Assembly: GCA_000437255.1 (NCBI GenBank)
Contig: FR899094.1
Coordinates: forward strand, 27,231-35,519
Source of the DNA: Ruminococcus sp. CAG:403
Lineage (GTDB): Bacteria > Bacillota > Clostridia > Oscillospirales > Ruminococcaceae
Direction of reading: 5' to 3'
DNA length: 8,289 nt
Shown here: positions 1 through 7,025 of the stretch, piece after piece
Layout of the letters: each line of letters starts with the position of its first letter
How positions within the stretch are numbered: position 1 is the stretch's first letter
The notes under the pieces: model-generated
The model's database searches: none
Told to the model about the DNA's origin: nothing
The model's input: only the letters and a program-made list of their open reading frames with translations
Program-made: the position numbers and the translations under genes

Positions 1-20
1 CGAAAGAAAGGAAGTATGGG

Positions 21-3000
21 TTACCAGTTCCAGCCGCCACCGCCGCCGCCGGAAGAAGCAGACACTGTTGTACCGCCGGAGATGGTGCCACCGTATCCGC
101 AGACTACGGAGCGATTGGCATCCGATGTGCTGGACGGGAAGTAAGTGGTACCGCTCAACGTGCCGCCCGTATAGCAGGTAACGCTGTTTTCCGGTGCGCT
201 CATTACCATCTTGCTGGAAGAGTTGGCAAAGGTCATGGTTGCCAAAACAGTTCCGTTGCTGTCGGTAAAGGTGACAGTCGAACCGGCTGCCAGAGAGGAA
301 CTGGTCAGGAAGGAGTAGGAAGAGGGGGTTTCAAACATATCACTGCTGCCGCCTGCAACCAGAACACCGCCGGTATAGTTGATGGAATTGTTGTTGTCGC
401 CGCAGTCTAACGGGCCGTTTCCGCCGCCGGTCTGCGATACGAAGATATAACCGCCATTGATGAACATGTCACCGTTGGAGTCCAGACCGTCGCCGGCTGC
501 ATTGACATAGGTATATCCGCCGTTAAAGGTCAGCTTATAATCGTTGGAGGAAGAGGAGCTTCCGCCGCCCCAGCCGCCTTGCCCCCAGCCGCCCGGGTTG
601 GAGTTTCCGGAGCTGTCGGCACCGCCGGCTGCATTGAAGCCGTCATCGGTGGAGTAAACCATAACAGAACCGCTGTTCATGGTGACGGTAACGCCTTCTA
701 CGCCTTCATAGGAGTACGAAATATCCACAGAAGGAGAGGTGTAATTGGTTGCATCCGATTCGCTGCCGATGATGACATCGGTATCAGAATGAATGCCGTC
801 ATCTGCGGAAGCAAGTTTCAAGTCGCCGCCCAGAATCTGCATCGTTCCGGCACAGTGCAGGCTGTCATCGGAAGAATCGATGTTGAGTGTTCCGCCGTTG
901 ATGGTGATGTCACCGCCGCTGACATAGGTGGTTTTCGCTTCGTCGGAGTAGAGGCCAACTGCCTTGATTCCCTTTGCGCTGATATCGGTTTTATTGGCAT
1001 TGCCGTCCATTCCGCCGCCGCCCATGCCGCCGCCCCATGGGTTGCCGCTGTTGCCGCCGGAAGCGCTGCCGGTGAAGGTGTGACCAGAGTATGTTTCAAT
1101 GGTAACGTCTCCCCCGTTCATGGTGAAGGCTTGTTCTGCCTGAATGCCGTCTGAATAGGACTGAATGGAAACTGTACCGCCGTTGATGGTGACATAACCG
1201 GAATTTTCATCGGTATCGTTGGTGGATTTGATGCCATCGCCGCCGGAAGTACCGTTGTTGGTGTTGACAGTTACCTTTAGATTGCTGTAATCGGTTGCAG
1301 TCGGATCACCGATGCGAACGGAATCCTTGCCCCGAATGCCGTCATCGACTGCATGAACCACAATGGTGCCGTTCCAGAGCTTCAGGTCATTCTTGCAGAC
1401 GATACCGTCTTCATAGTTGCCGTTTACGTTCAGTGTGCCCTTGCCTTTGAGTTTCAGATCATTCCGTGAGAAGATGGCACCGTTTACGGTATTGGTGTTG
1501 CCGTCGCTGTCTACATACGTATCCGTATGAGTGGTGCCGTCAGAGATGGTATTGGTGGTACCGCTCTTCGCGGAAATTTGCATTTCATCGCCGATTGCTT
1601 CGACATAGATCGGTGCTACACTGCTGTTGGAGAGGGTCAGACCTTCCAGGTTCAGCGTAACCAGCCCTTCCGGTTCTGCTGTTTTATCGACATTGACCAC
1701 AATCTGCCCATTGCTGCAAGAACCGCTTGCAGAGAGTTCGGAGGATTGGGTAATGGTAACCGTTGTGTTGGAGATGGTCAGATTGGATGGAGCATCCAAT
1801 GCGGTACCAGCTGCATTATAAGCAGTGACACCGGAATCGGTAAAGGTCAGAGAAGCTGCTACCGTATCTTCTGTGGTGCTGCCGCCGCTCAATGCCTGTA
1901 CTGCAGTAAAGCCAGTTGGATTGCCGTTCATCTGGAAGGCACCAGTGGTGGAACCGCTGTGCGTCATCTGTGTGCCGCCGGTGTAAAGCTGATACGTGCT
2001 GGAAGAATCTAAGTTGCTGCTGCTGAGCAGAACATAATCAAACTTCTTAATTGGTGTCAGGCTCAGGGAGTCACTGCCGTTTTGTACCAGAATTTCATTG
2101 CCCTTCTTCCACTCTTCTGCGTAGGCAAGCTGCATTATGCCTTGGGTGGAGCCGGAGTAGTCCAGATTCAATGCAGTGCCGTCTGCTGTCTGACCGAATG
2201 CATAGTCTGTTGCGGTTGCCAAAACTGTACCGCCGGTGATGTTCAGAGCACCGCCGTCATCTAGTGTAAAGCCACGGTCTCCGCATGCAACGACAGAGCC
2301 GCCGGAAACATCAATAGCAGTTGCTGCCTGCATGGCATCGTTGCCAGCCTTGACAGAAACAGAACCGGATACGACTTCAATATTTTGCTTGGTGGACTTG
2401 ATGCCGTCTGCGGAAGCTTCTACTTCTACGGATGCACCATCTACGGTTACCCGCTTTTTCGACTTAATAGCATCGGCATCGGAAGTGGAATCCACATCGG
2501 TTGATACGATGACAGAACCGCCATTCAAATTGATGTTATCGGTTGCATAAATGCCGATGTTCATGCTGCTCTGTACCTTTAAGGTTCCCGTGCTGTTCTT
2601 GGTGACGGTAAACTTGCTGTCACTGTAGAGGACACCGCTGGTGTCGGCATTGGCGGTAGCTGCTGTATCGGTGAAGCTGCTGGTACCTACCAAGGTCAGC
2701 TTTGTTTTTGCAGCGCTCTTGGTATACAGGCAAGGTGTACCGGTAGAAGAAGTCATGGTAACTTGATGCAGTGTCAGGGAAACGTCATCGGCATCAGCAG
2801 TTGTGTCCGGAATGTCAACCAGAATCTGTCCATCTGTGATGGAGCCGTCTACGGTATAGTTGCCGGAGGCGGTAATGGTTACAACCTTTCCGGAAACGGA
2901 AGTCACGCCCTTGGTATCGCCTTCGACGGTAATGCCGCTGTCATTCAAATGGATGGTAATGCCGTCTGAAACTGGTGTTTCTGTGAGCAGGGTTCGTTTC

Positions 3001-3269
3001 AGATAGGCAAGATCAAAGCCGTTGATCTTGGAATCGGCATTCATATCGGCATTGGCGGTTCCTTCGGTAGAGAGGGTACCGCTCTGCAAAAGATATTTTT
3101 GCAGTGTAACCACATCACTGATGGAAACGGTACCATCGCCGTTGGTATCACCCGTTAAAGCGGCTTGCGCAGAAAGCGTAGAAAATTCTGCTGGAAGCGC
3201 CGTGCAGAGCATACTGAGGCAGAGAATGCCGCAGGCTGCTTTGCGTGCGAGCCTTGGAATTTGTTTCAT
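21..3269 (-). CDS. Secreted dockerin protein with duplicated Cthe_2159/DUF4353-type beta-helix carbohydrate-binding regions
   Basis: Numbered from the Met at 3269, the protein has 1082 residues. Residues 1-37 form a signal peptide (basic start, hydrophobic core, AQA-A or QAA-L cleavage region). Residues 40-95 are a type I dockerin with two calcium loops: D41, N43, D45, D52 and D75, N77, D79, D86. Residues about 103-470 and 473-1065 resemble each other at their starts (ITIHLNDSG / LTFTDSG, then GQILVDI / GQIVVNV). Both carry a ladder of [DN]xG[IL]-like turns, such as ADGIKS, DDGIRG, GDGIKS and DDGIHS, typical of Cthe_2159/DUF4353 beta-helices that bind acidic plant polysaccharide. Two Gly/Trp/Met-rich insertions (738-757, 888-908) and a GGGGGGWNW tail look like flexible loops. 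No catalytic residues are recognised, so binding or scaffolding is likelier than catalysis. Dockerin and export are secure; the ligand is inferred. A start at 3278 is possible but lies only 2 nt from the ribosome binding site. Confidence 0.9.
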   Translation of the reverse strand: MKQIPRLARKAACGILCLSMLCTALPAEFSTLSAQAALTGDTNGDGTVSISDVVTLQKYLLQSGTLSTEGTANADMNADSKINGFDLAYLKRTLLTETPVSDGITIHLNDSGITVEGDTKGVTSVSGKVVTITASGNYTVDGSITDGQILVDIPDTTADADDVSLTLHQVTMTSSTGTPCLYTKSAAKTKLTLVGTSSFTDTAATANADTSGVLYSDSKFTVTKNSTGTLKVQSSMNIGIYATDNINLNGGSVIVSTDVDSTSDADAIKSKKRVTVDGASVEVEASADGIKSTKQNIEVVSGSVSVKAGNDAMQAATAIDVSGGSVVACGDRGFTLDDGGALNITGGTVLATATDYAFGQTADGTALNLDYSGSTQGIMQLAYAEEWKKGNEILVQNGSDSLSLTPIKKFDYVLLSSSNLDSSSTYQLYTGGTQMTHSGSTTGAFQMNGNPTGFTAVQALSGGSTTEDTVAASLTFTDSGVTAYNAAGTALDAPSNLTISNTTVTITQSSELSASGSCSNGQIVVNVDKTAEPEGLVTLNLEGLTLSNSSVAPIYVEAIGDEMQISAKSGTTNTISDGTTHTDTYVDSDGNTNTVNGAIFSRNDLKLKGKGTLNVNGNYEDGIVCKNDLKLWNGTIVVHAVDDGIRGKDSVRIGDPTATDYSNLKVTVNTNNGTSGGDGIKSTNDTDENSGYVTINGGTVSIQSYSDGIQAEQAFTMNGGDVTIETYSGHTFTGSASGGNSGNPWGGGMGGGGMDGNANKTDISAKGIKAVGLYSDEAKTTYVSGGDITINGGTLNIDSSDDSLHCAGTMQILGGDLKLASADDGIHSDTDVIIGSESDATNYTSPSVDISYSYEGVEGVTVTMNSGSVMVYSTDDGFNAAGGADSSGNSNPGGWGQGGWGGGSSSSSNDYKLTFNGGYTYVNAAGDGLDSNGDMFINGGYIFVSQTGGGNGPLDCGDNNNSINYTGGVLVAGGSSDMFETPSSYSFLTSSSLAAGSTVTFTDSNGTVLATMTFANSSSKMVMSAPENSVTCYTGGTLSGTTYFPSSTSDANRSVVCGYGGTISGGTTVSASSGGGGGGWNW

Positions 3270-3280
3270 AGCAATCATTT

Positions 3281-3286
3281 CTCCTT
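3281..3286 (-). promoter_or_regulatory. Ribosome binding site that decides the dockerin gene start
   Basis: The minus strand reads AAGGAG here. Two in-frame ATG codons follow. The first (3278) is 2 nt away, too close for normal initiation. The second (3269) is 11 nt away and gives a cleaner signal peptide start (MKQIPRLARK). I therefore chose 3269; the difference is three residues. Confidence 0.6.
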
Positions 3287-3330
3287 TGATTTTTTGTTTG
3301 CTGCCTGTGAATCGATATCGTTATAAATTC

Positions 3331-3363
3331 AGTATAAACGGCATTTCTTAAATCAGTCTTAAA
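3331..3363 (-). promoter_or_regulatory. Possible promoter of the dockerin gene with a tandem TTTAAGA site
   Basis: The minus strand has a TATACT that could be a -10 box (3331-3336), about 60 nt before the start codon. There is no good -35 hexamer at the normal distance. Instead that place is taken by two copies of TTTAAGA (3357-3363 and 3346-3352) repeated with an 11-bp period. A weak -35 covered by a direct repeat spaced one helical turn is the layout of activator-dependent promoters, for example those of OmpR-type response regulators. The hexamers are seen; the promoter and activator are inferred. Confidence 0.35.
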
Positions 3364-3471
3364 TTTTTTAGTTATTTTCGGAAAAATCAAACAAAAATAT
3401 CAGAATAATTCAAATAAATATAGAAATTATCCAAAAATCGTCATGTAAAGCCAAGATAAAAATTAAGGTAC

Positions 3472-3556
3472 AAAAGCTTTTTGGTGCAGCAATTTCTCGA
3501 AAATGCTGCCGGGAGTTTGAGGCGAGTAGCCTCATCTTTTTGCAAAGCAAAAAGTA
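3472..3556 (+). repeat. Outer arm, left copy (85 bp, perfect partner at 4109-4193)
   Basis: This block is identical over all 85 bases to the reverse complement of 4109-4193. It opens with the palindrome AAAAGCTTTT and then holds three small hairpins almost end to end. The first (3486-3509) pairs GCAGCAATTT with AAAATGCTGC around CTCG, with one mismatch. The second (3518-3534) is TGAGGC/GCCTCA around GAGTA. The third (3536-3554) is CTTTTTGC/GCAAAAAG around AAA. Having several hairpins inside one arm suggests selection on DNA or RNA structure. Confidence 0.9.
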
Positions 3557-3661
3557 GCAGCAACTCAAACAATATGTCATACAAAACGCAGAGCAAATAA
3601 GCATCAGTCATTTTGCGCATATGAAAAGAACAAAACGTCATACAACAACCAAAATCAAAGA

Positions 3662-3736
3662 AAAATCGTAAAAATAATGTGGTTACCCAACAGCGCAAAA
3701 TGCGATCTTAGGCAAACAGCGCAGCGCTTTTGCCGG
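3662..3736 (+). repeat. Inner arm, left copy (partner 3901-3975)
   Basis: The first 46 bases match the reverse complement of 3930-3975 exactly; the remainder matches with only a few changes. It contains a small hairpin CGCA-AAA-TGCG (3694-3704) and a larger one (3711-3734). In the larger one GGCAAA pairs with TTTGCC, with an inner AGCG/CGCT stem around CAG. In the other copy the inner stem reads AGCG/CGTT, which a G-U pair would keep in RNA of this orientation. Confidence 0.85.
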
Positions 3737-3900
3737 ATGCAACTGGGCAGTGTGATTTAGAATTTATCGTATCTTTTCAAAAGGAAAAAATTTGTGAGGA
3801 TCTACAAAAAGGATTGTTTTCTCATTGGATTTTCTTTTGATAGACTACTTGATTTTGACTGAAAAACAGTCTATTCTAAATGGTACTTTTCTGTAGCAGA

Positions 3901-3975
3901 CCGGCAAAAACGCTGCGCTGTTTGCCTTGGATCGCATTTTGCGCTGTTGGGTAACCACATTATTTTTACGATTTT
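3901..3975 (-). repeat. Inner arm, right copy
   Basis: Reverse complement of 3662-3736 with a few differences near its centre-proximal end. The stretch between this arm and the outer right arm (3976-4108) is alignable to the left side only in patches. Confidence 0.85.
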
Positions 3976-4108
3976 GATTTGCTTGTTTCTTAGGGAAAAC
4001 AGACATTCTGAGATTTTTCTTTTTTGTTATGATTGCTTTTTTAGAATACGCAAAATGCTGGTACTTGTTTGCTCTGCGTTTTGTACAGCGTATTGTTTTG
4101 ATTGCTAT

Positions 4109-4193
4109 TACTTTTTGCTTTGCAAAAAGATGAGGCTACTCGCCTCAAACTCCCGGCAGCATTTTCGAGAAATTGCTGCACCAAAAAGCTTTT
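4109..4193 (-). repeat. Outer arm, right copy (85 bp)
   Basis: Exact reverse complement of 3472-3556, with the same three hairpins in mirror order. Immediately inward (4058-4108 against 3557-3607) the arms differ at 12 of 51 positions. Eleven of these are transitions, so the perfect block ends abruptly. Confidence 0.9.
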
Positions 4194-4247
4194 TTGCCTG
4201 TATTTTGTTTTTGTTGCTGTGAAATTTTTTGTGTTTGCTTTTGTATG

Positions 4248-4287
4248 AAAAAACCTGCTTGCTGACAGGTGTCAACAAGCAGGTTTT
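4248..4287 (-). terminator. Intrinsic terminator of the cellobiose phosphorylase gene
   Basis: A perfect 12-bp stem (4250-4261 with 4276-4287, core CCTGCTTG/CAAGCAGG) continues as TGAC/GTCA around a 4-nt loop. The one internal mismatch becomes a U-G pair only in the minus-strand transcript. On that strand the stem runs into six T residues. It begins about 20 nt after the phosphorylase stop codon, so it should end that transcript before the palindrome and the dockerin gene. Confidence 0.9.
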
Positions 4288-4307
4288 GTTTGCATGAAAG
4301 AATCGAC

Positions 4308-6764
4308 TTAGCCCATTACAACGGTTACAGCATGGGTCTTTCCATCGCCGAATACCGGCAGGACATTGCCTTCAATTGCCTTGCCGTCTACGGTTACGGA
4401 TGCAATACCCTTGCAAACGTGATTCGGGTTCTGTACGGTGATGTCATAAGTTGCACCACGGAATTGTCTGGAAACCGTGAAGCCATCCCATTCGTGCGGA
4501 ATGGAAGGATCAATCTTCAGACCGTTCCAATCCGGAATAACACCCAGAATGTACTGAGAAACAGCAACAAAGTTCCATGCAGCTGTACCAGTCAGCCAGC
4601 TGTTCTTTGCTTCGCCGTGACGCTTTGCATCCTTACCAGCGATCATCTGTGCATAAACATATGGTTCTGTCCGGTGCAGATCGGAGTACTTTTCTTCCCG
4701 GTAAGCCGGTGCAATCTTGCTGTAGTATTCAAATGCCTTATCGCCGTGGCCAACAAAGGCTTCTGCGCAGATAATCCATGCATTGTTGTGGCAGAAGATA
4801 CCTGCATTTTCCTTGTAGCCTGCCGGATAAGTGGAAATTTCACCGTATTCAATGTAGTACTTGGTGAATGCCGGCTGATTCAAGCTCAGACCGTGTTCGG
4901 AATTCAGCCACTTGTCAACAGATTCCAGTGCCTTCAGGTCCGCGCCGGTTTCCTTACCAACGCCGCCCATAACAGCAAAGCCCTGCGGTTCGATGAAGAT
5001 CTTGCCTTCTTCGCATTCCTTGGAGCCCATCTTCTTGCCAAAGTCATCATAAGCACGCAGGAACCATTCGCCATCCCAGCCGTAGTCCATGATGTTCTTC
5101 TTCATGGTGTCGATAGCAGCCTGTGCCTTTGCAGCGCCGGCTTCGTCACCCTTCAGCTTGCACATATCTACGTAGCAAGGACCAGCATAGGTGAACAGTG
5201 CAGCAACCATAACAGATTCTGCAACCTTGGAGTACTTGTCTTCGCCATACTTCGGAGAAGTAGAAGTTTGGAAGGATTCACCCGGTTCAGAAGAGAAGCA
5301 GCTCAGGTTGATGCAGTCGTTCCAGTCTGCACGCATTGCCAGCGGCAGACCGTGCGGGCCAACATTTTCGAATACATGATAGAAGCTCTTTTCCAGGTGA
5401 TCCATCATGGTCTTTGCCTTGCTTGCATCGTTGTCATACGGAACCATTTCATCCAGAATGCTCTGGTCGCCGGATTCCTTGATGTAAGCTGCAACAGACA
5501 GAATCATCCACAGCGGGTCATCGGAGAAGTCGCCGCCGATTTCGTTGTTGCCCTTCTTGGTCAGAGGCTGATACTGGTGATAGCATCCGCCGTCTTCAAA
5601 CTGGGTGGAAGCCAGGTCGATCAGACGTTCTCTTGCACGGTCCGGAATCTGGTGTACGAAGCCCAGCAAATCCTGGTTGGAATCCCGGAAGCCCATGCCA
5701 CGGCCGATACCGCTTTCAAAGTAGGAAGCACTCCGGCTCATGTTAAAGGTAACCATGCACTGATACTGGTTCCAGATGTTAACCATCCGGTTCATCTTAT
5801 CATCACAGGTATGTACCGTGTACTTGGACAGCAAAGCATCCCACATTGCCTTCAAATCAGCCAGGCCAGCAGCAACCTTTTCCGGTGTGTTGAACTGTTC
5901 GATCATTGCGTATGCTCTGGACTTGTTCATGGAGCCGTCTGCATTGAACTTTTCTTCTACCGGATTTTCTACATAACCCAGGATGAAGATCAGGTTCTTT
6001 TCTTCGCCCGGAGCCAGTGTGATTTCCTTGTAGTGAGAAGCGATCGGAGACCAGCCGTCTGCGATGGAGTTGGTTGCAGCGCCGTTTACGACAGCCTGCG
6101 GTGCTTCAAAACCGTTATACAGACCCATAAAGGATTCCCGGTCGCAGTCAAAGCCATCGATGGAATCGTTTACGGTGTAGAATGCGAAGTGATTTCTTCT
6201 TTCCTTGTATTCAGTCTTGTGGAACATGGTGGAGCCTTCTACTTCCACTTCACCGGTGTTGAAGTTTCTCTGGAAGTTGGTGGAGTCATCCTGTGCATTC
6301 CACAGACACCATTCGATCATGGAGAAGAGTTTGATGGTCTTCGGAGCATTGCCCTCATTTTTCAGGGTCAGGCTCTGAATTTCGCCGTTGTAGTTCTGCG
6401 GAACGAAGAACGTAACGGAAGCGGAAAGGTCATTTTTCTTTCCGGTGATGACGGTATAACCCATACCGTGACGGCATTCATAGGAATCCAGCTCTGTTTT
6501 TGCCGGAGACCAGCCCGGAGACCAGATGGTGCCGTTGTCGTTGATATAGAAGTAACGACCGCCCATGTCAACCGGAACGTTGTTGTAACGGTATCTGGTG
6601 ATTCTACGCAGACGGGCATCCTTAAAGAAGTGGTAGCCGCCGGCTGTGTTGGAAATCAGAGAGAAGAATTCCTGGGTACCCAGGTAATTGATCCACGGAT
6701 ACGGGGTTCTTGGATTCTGAATCACGTATTCCTTGTTTGCGTCATCAAAAAAACCAAATTTCAT
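4308..6764 (-). CDS. cbp: Cellobiose phosphorylase, glycoside hydrolase family 94 (EC 2.4.1.20)
   Basis: The 818-residue protein lacks a signal peptide and should act in the cytosol, converting cellobiose plus phosphate to alpha-glucose 1-phosphate and glucose, which spares one ATP per disaccharide. The N-terminal third (to about 270) is the beta-sandwich region with the family opening (YPWINYLGT, YFYIND). The alpha-barrel follows. GRGMGFRDSNQD supplies R355 and D361 for sugar binding. RADWND places the probable general acid at D483 after W481. YPAGYKENAGIFCHN and SWLTGTAAW fit the phosphate site, with H659. Length and motifs match cellobiose phosphorylases (about 810-820 residues) rather than the longer cellodextrin phosphorylases. 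AAGGAG lies 7 nt before the ATG. It has its own promoter and terminator, so it is a single-gene unit. The gene uses no TTA, CTA or TCA codons, suggesting high expression. Exact specificity (cellobiose against close relatives) is by resemblance only. Confidence 0.95.
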   Translation of the reverse strand: MKFGFFDDANKEYVIQNPRTPYPWINYLGTQEFFSLISNTAGGYHFFKDARLRRITRYRYNNVPVDMGGRYFYINDNGTIWSPGWSPAKTELDSYECRHGMGYTVITGKKNDLSASVTFFVPQNYNGEIQSLTLKNEGNAPKTIKLFSMIEWCLWNAQDDSTNFQRNFNTGEVEVEGSTMFHKTEYKERRNHFAFYTVNDSIDGFDCDRESFMGLYNGFEAPQAVVNGAATNSIADGWSPIASHYKEITLAPGEEKNLIFILGYVENPVEEKFNADGSMNKSRAYAMIEQFNTPEKVAAGLADLKAMWDALLSKYTVHTCDDKMNRMVNIWNQYQCMVTFNMSRSASYFESGIGRGMGFRDSNQDLLGFVHQIPDRARERLIDLASTQFEDGGCYHQYQPLTKKGNNEIGGDFSDDPLWMILSVAAYIKESGDQSILDEMVPYDNDASKAKTMMDHLEKSFYHVFENVGPHGLPLAMRADWNDCINLSCFSSEPGESFQTSTSPKYGEDKYSKVAESVMVAALFTYAGPCYVDMCKLKGDEAGAAKAQAAIDTMKKNIMDYGWDGEWFLRAYDDFGKKMGSKECEEGKIFIEPQGFAVMGGVGKETGADLKALESVDKWLNSEHGLSLNQPAFTKYYIEYGEISTYPAGYKENAGIFCHNNAWIICAEAFVGHGDKAFEYYSKIAPAYREEKYSDLHRTEPYVYAQMIAGKDAKRHGEAKNSWLTGTAAWNFVAVSQYILGVIPDWNGLKIDPSIPHEWDGFTVSRQFRGATYDITVQNPNHVCKGIASVTVDGKAIEGNVLPVFGDGKTHAVTVVMG

Positions 6765-6797
6765 ATGTGAGCTCCTTTGTTTCGTATTTTTTCACAA

Positions 6798-6817
6798 ACT
6801 GCATCCGGAAATGCAGT
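6798..6817. repeat. Short hairpin in the phosphorylase leader
   Basis: ACTGCAT and ATGCAGT form a perfect 7-bp stem around a 6-nt loop, 21 nt upstream of the ribosome binding site. On the plus strand it is followed by CGGTTTTT, so it could act as a weak rightward terminator. No rightward gene precedes it, so a leader hairpin or protein site is equally possible. Confidence 0.5.
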
Positions 6818-6846
6818 CGGTTTTTATCCAATATGGAAACAATTCT

Positions 6847-6863
6847 GCACAACAATTGTGTGC
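6847..6863. promoter_or_regulatory. Operator-like symmetric site just downstream of the phosphorylase promoter
   Basis: GCACAACAATTGTGTGC has GCACA/TGTGC arms and contains the 8-bp palindrome ACAATTGT. It falls about 6-22 nt after the predicted transcription start, a usual place for a repressor such as a LacI-type sugar regulator. No regulator gene is in the window, so the role is inferred. Confidence 0.35.
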
Positions 6864-6875
6864 ATCTGTATGCTT

Positions 6876-6904
6876 ATTATAGCATAGTTTACAATCCTTG
6901 GCAA
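6876..6904 (-). promoter_or_regulatory. Sigma-A promoter of the cellobiose phosphorylase gene
   Basis: The minus strand reads TTGCCA (6904-6899), a 17-nt spacer, then TATAAT (6881-6876). Transcription would start near 6869, leaving a leader of about 105 nt. The -10 box is inside an inverted repeat, TATGCT and AGCATA around TATTAT on the plus strand (6869-6886), which could be a second operator half or coincidence. Confidence 0.85.
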
Positions 6905-6940
6905 TAGGTTTTTTTGTTTTTTGTCATAATTTTTTTTATA

Positions 6941-6977
6941 CGGAGGTGCACGAAACATGCAGCCAAACAGCAGCTGA
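6941..6977 (+). other. Orphan Shine-Dalgarno and six-codon ORF (MQPNSS)
   Basis: CGGAGGTG at 6941-6948 is a near-ideal ribosome binding site, placed 8 nt before an ATG at 6957. The frame reads MQPNSS and stops at TGA (6975-6977). After that TGA the same frame stays open to a second TGA at 7041-7043, with three Trp codons. No convincing promoter precedes it. It could be a leader peptide, the decayed start of a gene, or chance. Confidence 0.25.
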
Positions 6978-7011
6978 TTTGCCTGTTATTGGTTCCAAAA
7001 ATGGTACGAAA

Positions 7012-7025
7012 TGTCCAATTGGACA
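7012..7025. promoter_or_regulatory. 14-bp perfect palindrome, candidate operator
   Basis: TGTCCAATTGGACA is its own reverse complement. It lies about 80 bp upstream of the lipoprotein promoter and about 110 bp behind the divergent phosphorylase promoter. The length and symmetry fit a dimeric regulator; I do not recognise the motif as that of a known family. Confidence 0.35.

Larger units (their letters stand above)
3440..4222. repeat. Roughly 780-bp imperfect palindrome filling the gap between two genes
   Basis: The left half (3440-3736) returns as its reverse complement in the right half (3901-4222). Two blocks are perfect: 3472-3556 with 4109-4193 (85 bp) and 3662-3707 with 3930-3975 (46 bp). 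The inner block continues with few changes to CCGG at 3733-3736 and 3901-3904. Between the blocks the arms have diverged. Symmetry persists into the 164-bp centre: ATTTAGAAT (3755-3763) pairs with ATTCTAAAT (3873-3881) on the same axis, near 3818, as the inner arms. Weak similarity continues outward to about 3440 and 4222. No transposase, credible gene or clear target duplication is present. It lies between the phosphorylase terminator and the dockerin promoter. It may be a miniature mobile element, two inverted copies of a dispersed repeat, or a structured RNA locus; I cannot tell which. Confidence 0.9.

Noticed and set aside
579..1154. Plus-strand ORF of 191 codons inside the dockerin gene
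   Set aside because: It is a shadow of Gly-rich, repetitive coding sequence on the minus strand; no domain or ribosome binding site is seen.
3410..3698. Small minus-strand ORFs in the left arm of the palindrome
   Set aside because: The left and right arms encode similar peptides (both contain KKMRLLASNSR), but outside the identical 85-bp block most base changes alter the amino acid. There is no ribosome binding site and the peptide is Cys-rich low-quality sequence, so the repeat is conserved as nucleic acid, not as protein.
3737..3900. A promoter in the centre of the palindrome
   Set aside because: TTGACT at 3855-3860 has no acceptable -10 box at 16-18 nt, and the opposite strand has no matching pair of hexamers either.
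3459..4205. Target-site duplication flanking the palindrome
   Set aside because: I compared the bases outside the outer arms and found no clear direct repeat. Weak inverted similarity continues outward instead, so an insertion boundary cannot be defined.
3947..4222. Plus-strand ORF of 91 codons in the right arm of the palindrome
   Set aside because: Same reason as for the left arm: it is a read-through of the repeat without a ribosome binding site or recognisable domain.
4269..6770. A very long open frame (833 codons) on the plus strand opposite the phosphorylase
   Set aside because: It is codon-aligned with the GH94 gene and follows from the absence of TTA, CTA and TCA codons. The translation resembles no protein family, and the GH94 motifs on the other strand are unmistakable.
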